Positions 7,542 through 13,616 of a stretch of 14,914 bases of DNA are shown here, piece by piece (the stretch's first letter is position 1; each line of letters starts with the position of its first letter). Source of the DNA: CAYMAZ01 sp964428185 (lineage in GTDB: Bacteria; Bacteroidota; Bacteroidia; Bacteroidales; DTU049); the NCBI GenBank assembly GCA_964428185.1, contig CAYRXH010000063.1:1-14914 (forward strand), read 5' to 3'. Position numbers and translations under genes: made by a program. Below the pieces are notes generated by a model, which was not told where the DNA came from, did not search any database, and worked only from the letters and a program-made list of their open reading frames with translations.

Positions 7542-7574
7542 AAAAAAAAGGCTGCACTCACCAGATGCAGCCTT
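7542..7574 (-). terminator. Intrinsic terminator of ssb
   Basis: Read on the minus strand, a perfect 9-bp stem AAGGCTGCA / TGCAGCCTT (7566-7574 with 7548-7556) with a 9-base loop is followed directly by a run of T (7542-7549 on the complement). It lies 22 bases after the ssb stop codon. Confidence 0.85.
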
Positions 7575-7596
7575 CATAGAATAGAATCTGATAAGT

Positions 7597-7935
7597 TCAG
7601 GCTTCTTTTGGAATGACTTCGAACTCATGGGCAATGATTTCAGTAATATACCGCTTTTCACCACTCTGAGTTTCGTAAGTGCGATAGTTGATTTTACCGG
7701 TCACACAAACGCGTACTCCTTTTTTTATTTCAACACCTGCCTTACGTGCCATTTCATTCCACAGCACAATGTTGTGCCATGATGTGTTGTTGACCCAATC
7801 GCCGTTTTTTCCGCGATATCCATCACTTGTCGCAAGTGAAAAACTTGCCAGACTCATCCCGTTTTTGATTTCTTTTACTTCGGCATCGCGTCCTGCGAAT
7901 CCGCTGAGTTCTACTTTGTTTGTGTTTGTTTTCAT
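7597..7935 (-). CDS. ssb: Single-stranded DNA-binding protein, short form without acidic tail
   Basis: A 112-residue protein that is essentially one SSB-type OB fold: an N-terminal KVELSGFAGRDAEV strand pair, then SLASFSLATSD (28-38), TSWHNIVLWNEMA (51-63) with Trp53 and Trp59 in DNA-stacking positions, and VRVCVTGKINYRTYE (74-88). SSB coats single-stranded DNA in replication, repair and recombination. Standard bacterial SSB has ~150-180 residues and ends in a flexible acidic tail with a DDDIPF-like tip that recruits partners. This one stops right after the fold at IPKEA and has no such tip. It may be a second, specialised SSB, as many Bacteroidota carry a short copy. It is monocistronic, with a strong terminator, and follows the GxxExxY gene by 113 bases. 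Confidence 0.88.
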   Translation of the reverse strand: MKTNTNKVELSGFAGRDAEVKEIKNGMSLASFSLATSDGYRGKNGDWVNNTSWHNIVLWNEMARKAGVEIKKGVRVCVTGKINYRTYETQSGEKRYITEIIAHEFEVIPKEA

Positions 7936-8020
7936 AGTTTTAAATTATGGGTTTTCAAGTTAAGTATTTAAATATTTTGATAGATTAAAAATGTTTCTTA
8001 GACCATACGAATTTCGTCTC

Positions 8021-8064
8021 TACTAATTACTAATCAGCGAATTACTAATCAACGCATTACGAAT
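8021..8064. repeat. Short tandem repeat of an ATTACTAATCARCGM 15-mer
   Basis: Two 15-base units, 8026-8040 and 8041-8055, differ at two positions (ATTACTAATCAGCGA and ATTACTAATCAACGC). They are flanked by a partial unit on each side (TACTA at 8021-8025 and ATTACGAAT at 8056-8064). The array overlaps the last codons and the stop of the GxxExxY gene, so the C-terminus of that protein is partly encoded by repeat. Confidence 0.6.
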
Positions 8065-8453
8065 ATAAATTCACTATTCTTTTGAAAATTAGTCCACGTG
8101 AAGTAAAATTTGATAATATCCCCAATTTTAAATTTGTTGATCTGAGATAAATATATAATTGCTTGATATTCAAAAGGCATAAAACAACCACCTGATTTCA
8201 ATTCAAGAAGTATTTTGTCTTCTATTAAGAAATCAACTCGACCTCTTGTAATCTTAATATTGTTGACAATTAAATCCACCTGATACTGCATAGAAAAATT
8301 TATTTCATTTTTTTGGAATAATGCAGCCAATGCTTTTTGATGCACAGACTCCCTATGTCCATAACCAAGGGTATTATAAGTCTCAAATAATACTCCAACA
8401 ACTTTATAGCTTAACTCAGGATATATAAGATTTAGCGTATCTGTATGCGTCAT
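8049..8453 (-). CDS. GxxExxY family protein, PD-(D/E)XK nuclease-like fold
   Basis: A 134-residue member of the GxxExxY family (PDDEXK_3-like). The N-terminal helix signature is GHRESVH (residues 32-38), with His38 where the namesake Tyr normally stands. The nuclease core follows: Asp74 in GRVDFLIEDK, then LELKS with Glu84 and Lys86, the D...ExK triad, and Gln97 in EYQAIIYL. The family is common in Bacteroidota and Planctomycetota, is also found inside 23S rRNA intervening sequences, and has no firmly established function; nuclease activity is inferred from fold. The sequence is full length. Its 3' end runs into a short 15-mer repeat, so the last four or five residues may differ from relatives. 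It lies upstream of ssb on the same strand; co-transcription is possible but the 113-base gap is loose. Confidence 0.85.
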   Translation of the reverse strand: MTHTDTLNLIYPELSYKVVGVLFETYNTLGYGHRESVHQKALAALFQKNEINFSMQYQVDLIVNNIKITRGRVDFLIEDKILLELKSGGCFMPFEYQAIIYLSQINKFKIGDIIKFYFTWTNFQKNSEFIFVMR

Positions 8454-8609
8454 GTCTAATCAATTATTTAATGTAAAAAAGGGAATTCTAAAAGTTAATA
8501 TGTAATTTGTAATTCGAAAAATTAGTTGTTGGTAGGAGCAATTAGTATGATTCTTTATTTGAAATGTTTCTGCAAAGTAAAACCCTCTGTTTCATTCAAA
8601 ACGGAGTTT

Positions 8610-8658
8610 AATCATTTGTTTCCGGAAAGTTTTCGTTTTAATCGTTTATATCCGGATA
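8610..8658 (+). promoter_or_regulatory. Paired CCGG palindromes upstream of the Zn-ribbon gene (possible operator)
   Basis: Two perfect 10-bp palindromes, TTTCCGGAAA (8619-8628) and TATCCGGATA (8649-8658), have centres exactly 30 bp apart. They lie within a longer imperfect direct repeat, AATCATTTGTTTCCGGA (8610-8626) and AATCGTTTATATCCGGA (8640-8656), 13 of 17 identical. The downstream palindrome falls between the -33 position and the -7 box of the promoter, where a bound repressor dimer would block polymerase. The regulator is unknown. Confidence 0.45.
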
Positions 8659-8666
8659 AAAACCCA

Positions 8667-8674
8667 TATCTTTG
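8667..8674 (+). promoter_or_regulatory. Bacteroidota -7 box of the Zn-ribbon gene
   Basis: TATCTTTG fits TAnnTTTG and ends 13 bases before the ATG, so the leader would be very short. A weak -33 candidate, TTTA (8645-8648), stands 18 bases upstream. Confidence 0.5.
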
Positions 8675-8687
8675 AAAAAAAATCCAA

Positions 8688-9038
8688 ATGGAACAACGCT
8701 TATGTCTTGAATGTCAGCAGCCGCTAATTGGTCGTGCTGATAAAAAATTCTGTGATGATCAGTGTCGCAGTGCGTTTAACAACAGACTTAATGCTGACAA
8801 ATCTCAGCTCATTCGTCAGATCAACAGTGTTTTAAAAAGGAACAGACAGGTGTTGATCGAGCTTTGTCCCTCCGGAAAAAGTAGGGTGAAGAAAGAAAAA
8901 CTTATTGCCAGGGGCTTTGATCTTCAGTATCACACTCATACATATCAAACAAAGGAGGGAGCAGTATATTCATTTTGTTATGATTATGGGTGGCTTGCCC
9001 TTGAAAATGAGTTTATACTGATCGTAAAAAACGATTGA
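8688..9038 (+). CDS. Conserved small Zn-ribbon protein of unknown function
   Basis: A 116-residue protein. The first 27 residues form a compact zinc site: Cys6-x2-Cys9, then GRADKKFC with Cys22, and Cys26 (CxxC...CxxxC), the pattern of DUF2116-like Zn ribbons. After it comes a basic, helical stretch (NNRLNADKSQLIRQINSVLKR region, ~30-55) suited to nucleic-acid binding, then a mixed domain with KEKLIARGF and a C-terminal YSFCYDYGWLALEN motif. I recall proteins of this exact layout as common single-copy hypotheticals in Bacteroidota, with no assigned role. The gene has its own -7 box and two CCGG palindromes upstream. It converges on recJ, with only 5 bases between the stop codons and no terminator. 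A nucleic-acid-binding or regulatory role is inferred only. Confidence 0.85.
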   Translation: MEQRLCLECQQPLIGRADKKFCDDQCRSAFNNRLNADKSQLIRQINSVLKRNRQVLIELCPSGKSRVKKEKLIARGFDLQYHTHTYQTKEGAVYSFCYDYGWLALENEFILIVKND

Positions 9039-9043
9039 AACAC

Positions 9044-10813
9044 CTATTCGTTGTTTTCTTCAACAATGATGTCTTTAACATTGAGTTGGGTTGTTACCCT
9101 GCCGTTCCATTCGTTTTCTTCAATATGATAACATAAGCTGATAGGGGTACGTTCATCGTGAATTGTGCCAAAAAGGTGTCCGAATCCAAAGGCGATAGCA
9201 TCAAATCCGGGACCTCTGAAGTCGGGTTGGGTAATGTTGAGTTTCAGATGATTTTCACCAATAGGTCTTGAATAACCGGTATCATAAACATTCCGTGTAA
9301 TAAAAACAGGGGACATATTCCCGGGACCGAAAGGCGCAAATTGCTTAAGAAGTCTGATAAATTTCGGACTTATTTCAGAAAAATTGAGTTCATCATCAAT
9401 TTCAATTTCAGGGACCATCATATCTTCTGTAAGGGTTTCTGATGCCAAGTTTTCAAATTCGTTGCAAAAGGCTTCAAAATTTTCAGGTCGTATTGAAAGA
9501 CCTGCTGCAAACTTATGTCCTCCGAAATGTTCAATCAGATGACTGCATGATTCAACGGCCTGATAGAGATCAAAATCTTTGACTGATCTGGCTGAACCTG
9601 TCAGCAGTCCGTTTGACTCAGTAAAAATAATTGTAGGTTTATAATAATGCTCAATCAGTCGCGATGCAACGATTCCAACAACCCCTTTATGCCAGTGGGG
9701 GTCAAAGAGTACTGTGGTTTTTTTCTTTTGAAGTTCAGGTGAAGAATTGACACGATTTAGAGCATCATCAAAAGCCTGTTTGTCTAGATTTTTGCGTTCG
9801 TTATTAAAATCGTTAATTTTATTTGCCAGTGATTCGGATTCCTCGAGAGTCTGACTGAGGAGCAATAAAACAGAGTTTTTTCCGGTGTCAATTCTCCCTG
9901 CAGCGTTTACCCTGGGTCCTACAATAAATACCAGATCAGAAATAGTGATATACTTGGTGAAGTTGTAATCCACTTTTGCAAGACTTTCAGGCCTGCGCTT
10001 GATTCCTCCCGAACGGAGGGCTGCCTCAATACCAGGTCTTGGGTTTTTGTTAATTCTATCTATGCCGTGAAAGGCAAGAATGCGGTTCTCTCCCGTAATG
10101 GGAACAATGTCTGCAGCAATACTTATGGTAACCAGATCAAGATAGTGTTTGATGTCTTCAAAAGGAATATTGAATTTCTGACTCAATGCCTGGATGAGTT
10201 TAAATCCAACACCACAGCCAGAAAGTTCTTTGTAGGGATAAAGACAGTCCTTGCGCTTTGGATTGAGAACTGCATATGCCTCGGGCAATGTTTCGCCAGG
10301 ATGATGATGATCACAGATAATAAAATCAACCCCTTTTTCCTTTCCATAAAGAATTTTTTCGGTAGCCTTAATTCCACAATCAAGTGTTATTACCAGTCCG
10401 AAATTATGTTCAGCTGCAAAATCAATTCCTTTGTATGATACTCCGTAGCCTTCACTATAGCGATCAGGAATATAGAAATCAATATGAGTTGTCAGCTTTG
10501 ATAAAAAAGAATAAAGCAAAGCAACAGCAGAAGTTCCATCCACATCATAGTCCCCATAGATGAGTATTTTTTCTTCATTTTTTAATGCTATGCTGATCCT
10601 TTCAACTGCTTTTGCCATATCCTTCATTAAAAATGGATCATGAAGGGCATTGATGTTTGGTCTGAAAAAAGACTTTGCCTGCTCAAGAGTAATGATATTT
10701 CTCTGGACAAGTAAATTGGCTAGGGGTTTTGTTACTCCCAACACTTCCATCAGGTGACTCACTGTAGCATCATCCCCGGTTTCTTTATACTTCCATACTT
10801 TCTTTAAAACCAT
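9044..10813 (-). CDS. recJ: Single-stranded-DNA-specific exonuclease RecJ
   Basis: A 589-residue 5'-3' single-strand DNA exonuclease acting in RecF-pathway recombination, mismatch repair and base excision. Numbering from the chosen start: DHH-domain motif DYDVDG (88-93), LDCGIK (~144-149), DHH at 168-170 followed by HPGE, and GPRVNAAGRI with the conserved Asn/Arg. The DHHA1 part has VGIVASRL and GGHKFAAG (431-438). An OB-fold region follows (RLLKQFAPFGPGNMSPVF onward). All Mn2+-ligand motifs are intact and length is usual. The open frame extends 25 codons further to 10888, but that extension is basic and unlike the family, and a TAAATTTG box at 10834-10841 lies within it, so the ATG at 10813 (MVLKKVWKY) is preferred. 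It converges tightly on the Zn-ribbon gene. Confidence 0.93.
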   Translation of the reverse strand: MVLKKVWKYKETGDDATVSHLMEVLGVTKPLANLLVQRNIITLEQAKSFFRPNINALHDPFLMKDMAKAVERISIALKNEEKILIYGDYDVDGTSAVALLYSFLSKLTTHIDFYIPDRYSEGYGVSYKGIDFAAEHNFGLVITLDCGIKATEKILYGKEKGVDFIICDHHHPGETLPEAYAVLNPKRKDCLYPYKELSGCGVGFKLIQALSQKFNIPFEDIKHYLDLVTISIAADIVPITGENRILAFHGIDRINKNPRPGIEAALRSGGIKRRPESLAKVDYNFTKYITISDLVFIVGPRVNAAGRIDTGKNSVLLLLSQTLEESESLANKINDFNNERKNLDKQAFDDALNRVNSSPELQKKKTTVLFDPHWHKGVVGIVASRLIEHYYKPTIIFTESNGLLTGSARSVKDFDLYQAVESCSHLIEHFGGHKFAAGLSIRPENFEAFCNEFENLASETLTEDMMVPEIEIDDELNFSEISPKFIRLLKQFAPFGPGNMSPVFITRNVYDTGYSRPIGENHLKLNITQPDFRGPGFDAIAFGFGHLFGTIHDERTPISLCYHIEENEWNGRVTTQLNVKDIIVEENNE

Positions 10814-10833
10814 TCTCTTTCGTTTTGAATCAA

Positions 10834-10841
10834 CAAATTTA
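10834..10841 (-). promoter_or_regulatory. Bacteroidota -7 box of recJ
   Basis: TAAATTTG on the minus strand fits TAnnTTTG and ends 20 bases before the ATG at 10813. No -33 TTTG is seen. The position supports the internal start over the upstream ATG at 10888. Confidence 0.42.
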
Positions 10842-11141
10842 CATGTTTTTTGTCGGCTTTTTTGATTTATTTCAGATTTAGCAAACATGTATATGTAAAA
10901 ATTTTAATATTAATTGCCATGTGATAGCATAGTTTTTCTTATACTTTTGGATTAACTGATGATTAACAATGTTGTATTTTTAAATATCTGAAAAACAATA
11001 TATAATCGGATTTTATAAATGTATTTGTGTATAATTTATATAAGAAAGTAAAAGATTTATAATATATAATGTATGTTAGAGCGAAATTTAAAAATTTAAT
11101 TGTTAAAAAATCCAATATTTATGCGATTTTATGAAAAATAA
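10842..11141. other. AT-rich divergent intergenic region
   Basis: About 300 bases of very AT-rich sequence between the divergent recJ and HU genes. I see no open reading frame, RNA gene or strong hairpin; it holds scattered TATA/TTTATA runs. A divergent promoter region is the simplest reading. Confidence 0.5.
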
Positions 11142-11173
11142 TTTGGTAAATAACTTGATATTACTTAATTTTG
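11142..11173 (+). promoter_or_regulatory. Strong Bacteroidota promoter of the HU gene
   Basis: TTTG (11142-11145), a 20-base spacer, then TAATTTTG (11166-11173) is a full match to the Bacteroidota primary sigma consensus TTTG-N19-21-TAnnTTTG. The -7 box ends 28 bases before the ATG. It is the best promoter in the window, as expected for an abundant nucleoid protein. Confidence 0.75.
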
Positions 11174-11201
11174 CAGTGTCCAATTTAAAAAATCAAAAAT
11201 T

Positions 11202-11474
11202 ATGAACAAATCTCAATTAATTGAGTTAATGGCCGCTGAGGCAAAATTAACAAAAGTAGACACCAAAAAAGCTCTTGATGCTTTTATGTCAGTTACCGGT
11301 AAAGCATTGAAAAAAGGAGACAAAGTAACTCTTGTTGGTTATGGTACTTTTTCAGTTGCTAAAAGAAACGCTCGTAACGGACGTGATCCAAGAACTCAGA
11401 AAGTGATTAAAATTGCAGCCAAGAAAGTTGTAAAATTCAAAGCTGGAGCAGGCCTTGCAGGTCAGATCAAATAA
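11202..11474 (+). CDS. HU family DNA-binding protein
   Basis: A 90-residue histone-like protein of normal HU length. Residues 1-45 form the helical dimerisation part (MNKSQLIELMA, then KKALDAFM and LKKGDKVTLVGYGTFSV). The beta arm holds RNARNGRDPRTQKVIKI, carrying the family's GRDPRT-like motif and intercalating Pro, and the C-terminal strand reads KKVVKFKAGAGLAG. HU bends and compacts DNA as a dimer without sequence specificity. It stands alone, with a consensus promoter upstream and a strong terminator 19 bases after the stop, consistent with high-level monocistronic expression. HU versus IHF subunit cannot be settled from one gene, but HU fits better. Confidence 0.95.
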   Translation: MNKSQLIELMAAEAKLTKVDTKKALDAFMSVTGKALKKGDKVTLVGYGTFSVAKRNARNGRDPRTQKVIKIAAKKVVKFKAGAGLAGQIK

Positions 11475-11492
11475 ATTGATTTGAAGCGAATC

Positions 11493-11528
11493 AAAAGAGC
11501 AGTAATATGTATTACTGCTCTTTTTTTT
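11493..11528 (+). terminator. Intrinsic terminator between HU and the polyamine operon
   Basis: A perfect 14-bp stem, AAAAGAGCAGTAAT (11493-11506) with ATTACTGCTCTTTT (11511-11524), around a four-base ATGT loop, followed by more T to 11528 (eight in all from 11521). It abuts the stop codon of the decarboxylase gene on the other strand. In the minus direction the T tract has only four bases, so it may serve both genes but is stronger for HU. Confidence 0.88.
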
Positions 11529-12658
11529 CAAGAGAGTTTAGTTTTAAAATCCTGATACCCAAACTGTTTGACACATCTGAAGTTGCCTGAGCTATCAACA
11601 ATGCCGACAGAAGGATGTTGCACTCCGTTGAAGAACGTAGTTTTCACCATAGTGTAATGAATCATATCAAGAAAAACCACCTGTGTACCAGGTTTCAGTT
11701 CTTCATCAAAGAAATAGTCACCCATATAATCACCTGCCAGACACGTTGAGCCTCCAAACCGGTATTTATGTTTGGTTGTATGTTTTGATGTTCCCTGAAT
11801 ATTAGGTTTGTAGGGCATTTCCAGAGTGTCGGGCATGTGAGCGGCAAATGAAACATCAAGCATAGCTATTTTAAACTCACCTTTGTCAATAATGTCCAGA
11901 ACAGTTGACACCAGAACGCCAGTTTCCCATCCCACCGCTTCACCAGGTTCAAGGATAATTTCAGCCTGCGGATAGCGACTTCTGAACTGTTTAAGAAGAG
12001 TTATGAGATGAGCAGTATCATATCCCTTCTTTGTGATAAGATGTCCACCTCCCATATTGATCCAGTCACACTGACTGAAAAGGTCTGCAAATTGTGATTC
12101 TGTTTTTTCAAGTACTCGTTCAAGGACGTATGAATCCTGTTCACATAGCAGATGAAAATGGAGTCCGTTGATTCCGTCGGGCAGTTTTGCCCCAAGTTCT
12201 GCTCTTTCAACACCAAGCCTTGAACCTTTTATAGCAGGATTATAGAGGTTGGTTGTGATTTCAGAATATCCGGGATTGATTCTTATTCCGCACTGGATGT
12301 TTGGGCTGGTTTTTTGAACGATTTGAATGTATCTGGAATATTCAGACATTGAATTGAACGTCAGATGGCTGCTGAGGGCAAGTATGTTCTGAAAATCACT
12401 GGGGATATAAGCAGGACAGTATGTGTGGGCTTTCACACCCATTTCTTCATGAATAAGTCTGGCTTCGTTGAGAGAACTGGCCGTTGCCCCGTGAAGATAT
12501 TTTTTAACCAGCGGGAAAACAGCCCACGTGGAAAATCCTTTCAGGGCACAGATAATTTTCACTCCTGATTCATTGCTGACATATCTGAGAAGTTCCAGAT
12601 TTGATAGTAATTGTTCTTCATAGAGAACGTAGCAGGGGGAGGGGATTGAGCTATTCAT
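11528..12658 (-). CDS. nspC: Carboxynorspermidine/carboxyspermidine decarboxylase
   Basis: A 376-residue PLP enzyme of the alanine-racemase-fold decarboxylases. It converts carboxynorspermidine or carboxyspermidine to norspermidine or spermidine plus CO2, in the cytoplasm. Lys40 in CALKGFS binds PLP. HFHLLCE (167-173), NMGGGH (201-206) and LEPGEA (236-241) form the phosphate and ring pocket. FGGSTCLAGD (301-310), with Cys306 and Asp310, is the C-terminal half of the active site formed across the dimer. Length is normal for NspC and shorter than the DAP, ornithine or arginine decarboxylases, with the GGxxCLAGD signature that separates it from them. Its ATG overlaps the stop of the upstream histidine kinase gene by 8 bp, suggesting translational coupling. 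Which of the two substrates is used cannot be read from sequence; spermidine is usual in Bacteroidota. Confidence 0.9.
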   Translation of the reverse strand: MNSSIPSPCYVLYEEQLLSNLELLRYVSNESGVKIICALKGFSTWAVFPLVKKYLHGATASSLNEARLIHEEMGVKAHTYCPAYIPSDFQNILALSSHLTFNSMSEYSRYIQIVQKTSPNIQCGIRINPGYSEITTNLYNPAIKGSRLGVERAELGAKLPDGINGLHFHLLCEQDSYVLERVLEKTESQFADLFSQCDWINMGGGHLITKKGYDTAHLITLLKQFRSRYPQAEIILEPGEAVGWETGVLVSTVLDIIDKGEFKIAMLDVSFAAHMPDTLEMPYKPNIQGTSKHTTKHKYRFGGSTCLAGDYMGDYFFDEELKPGTQVVFLDMIHYTMVKTTFFNGVQHPSVGIVDSSGNFRCVKQFGYQDFKTKLS

Positions 12659-13601
12659 TCAGCTTGATTTGCATGGGAATGGTAAGAAGAAAGCGAAATG
12701 AATCATCACTCAGGGTGTGTGTTGAAATTTGTCCCTGCAACAGCTTGGCTAAACCTGTGGCTATTCCCCATCCTATACTTTCTCCCAAAAGAGAATCTGT
12801 GTGTTCATATTTTCGTTGAGATTCAGCTTCCGCTACACTTTGACCCCAGTTAAAATCAACTGCTATTTTGTCTTCAATAACAAAGCAGGAGATTTTCAGA
12901 GTTCCTTTTCCTGTTTTACTGATAGTATTAAGTACAAGAATTTCACATATCTGAAGCAGGCGGCCCAGATCATTATACAAAACTGGGGTGTCCTCATGTG
13001 GTTTTACAAAATGAATAATTTTGTTGCTGGGGATAATATTTTCTGTATTTTCCATAAGGGCATTACAGAATTCATCAATAGTGAAATTTACTGGATTAAG
13101 ATCGAGGAGATCGACCTGAATGTTACTTATATCAACAATATTATCAATAATTCTGAGCAGCTTTGCTGAATTTTCACTTATAATTTTATCATATTTTGAA
13201 CAAATTTCAGGATTGGGAACATATTGTCTGATGAGTTCACTGAAACAATTGATAGCGTTTACAGGAGTTCGTAGGTCATGAGATAGATTGGCAAGAAATG
13301 ATGCTTTCAGGCTGTTTGTTTTTTCTAAATCAGAGTTTGTTTTTTCCAAGCTGATGATATGTTTTCTTGTTTTTATTGAATAGGAGCGGAGCAGCAGAAG
13401 CAGTAAGAATGCTGTGCCCAGAATAAATACCCATCCTTTGGCTGTTTGCAGAAATGTAAGTTTTTCAATGTTGTTTTCTGTTATAGAAAGCAATATTTTA
13501 TCTGAAAAAAGCATCCACAGTACTCCGAATGTTAAGTATAACAAAGTAATCGTGATTTCAAACGGAATTGAAATCGGTTTCTGATTTTCTGAACTAATCA
13601 T
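12651..13601 (-). CDS. Membrane sensor histidine kinase with degenerate ATP-binding domain
   Basis: A 316-residue protein. Helix 1 (~14-33, ending LWMLFSD) and helix 2 (~57-72, after LQTAKGW) match a two-helix N-terminal module seen in many PAS/GGDEF/kinase proteins (LWxLFSD...QTxKGW). A short coiled coil (73-100) leads to a clear HisKA domain with His108 in ANLSHDLRTPVNAI. The ATPase domain is weak: the N-box keeps Asn225 (ICEILVLNTISKT) and a G2-like GWGIATG is at 277-283, but the G1 box DxGxG reads NWGQS (251-255), with Asn for the Asp that contacts adenine. Kinase activity is therefore doubtful. No receiver domain and no adjacent response regulator are present. It sits between the two polyamine enzymes, 15 bases after the dehydrogenase stop and overlapping the decarboxylase start by 8 bp. 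Confidence 0.85.
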   Translation of the reverse strand: MISSENQKPISIPFEITITLLYLTFGVLWMLFSDKILLSITENNIEKLTFLQTAKGWVFILGTAFLLLLLLRSYSIKTRKHIISLEKTNSDLEKTNSLKASFLANLSHDLRTPVNAINCFSELIRQYVPNPEICSKYDKIISENSAKLLRIIDNIVDISNIQVDLLDLNPVNFTIDEFCNALMENTENIIPSNKIIHFVKPHEDTPVLYNDLGRLLQICEILVLNTISKTGKGTLKISCFVIEDKIAVDFNWGQSVAEAESQRKYEHTDSLLGESIGWGIATGLAKLLQGQISTHTLSDDSFRFLLTIPMQIKLNE

Positions 13602-13616
13602 TTATGAGATAATTGA

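Noticed and set aside
8021..8064. CRISPR-like repeat
   Set aside because: The units are 15 bases, directly adjacent without spacers and too few.
10842..11141. Replication origin or small RNA in the AT-rich spacer
   Set aside because: No clustered DnaA boxes, hairpin with T-run or other supporting feature was seen; AT richness alone is not enough.
12651..13601. Two-component pair with response regulator
   Set aside because: No receiver or DNA-binding regulator gene is present on either side; neighbours are both polyamine enzymes.
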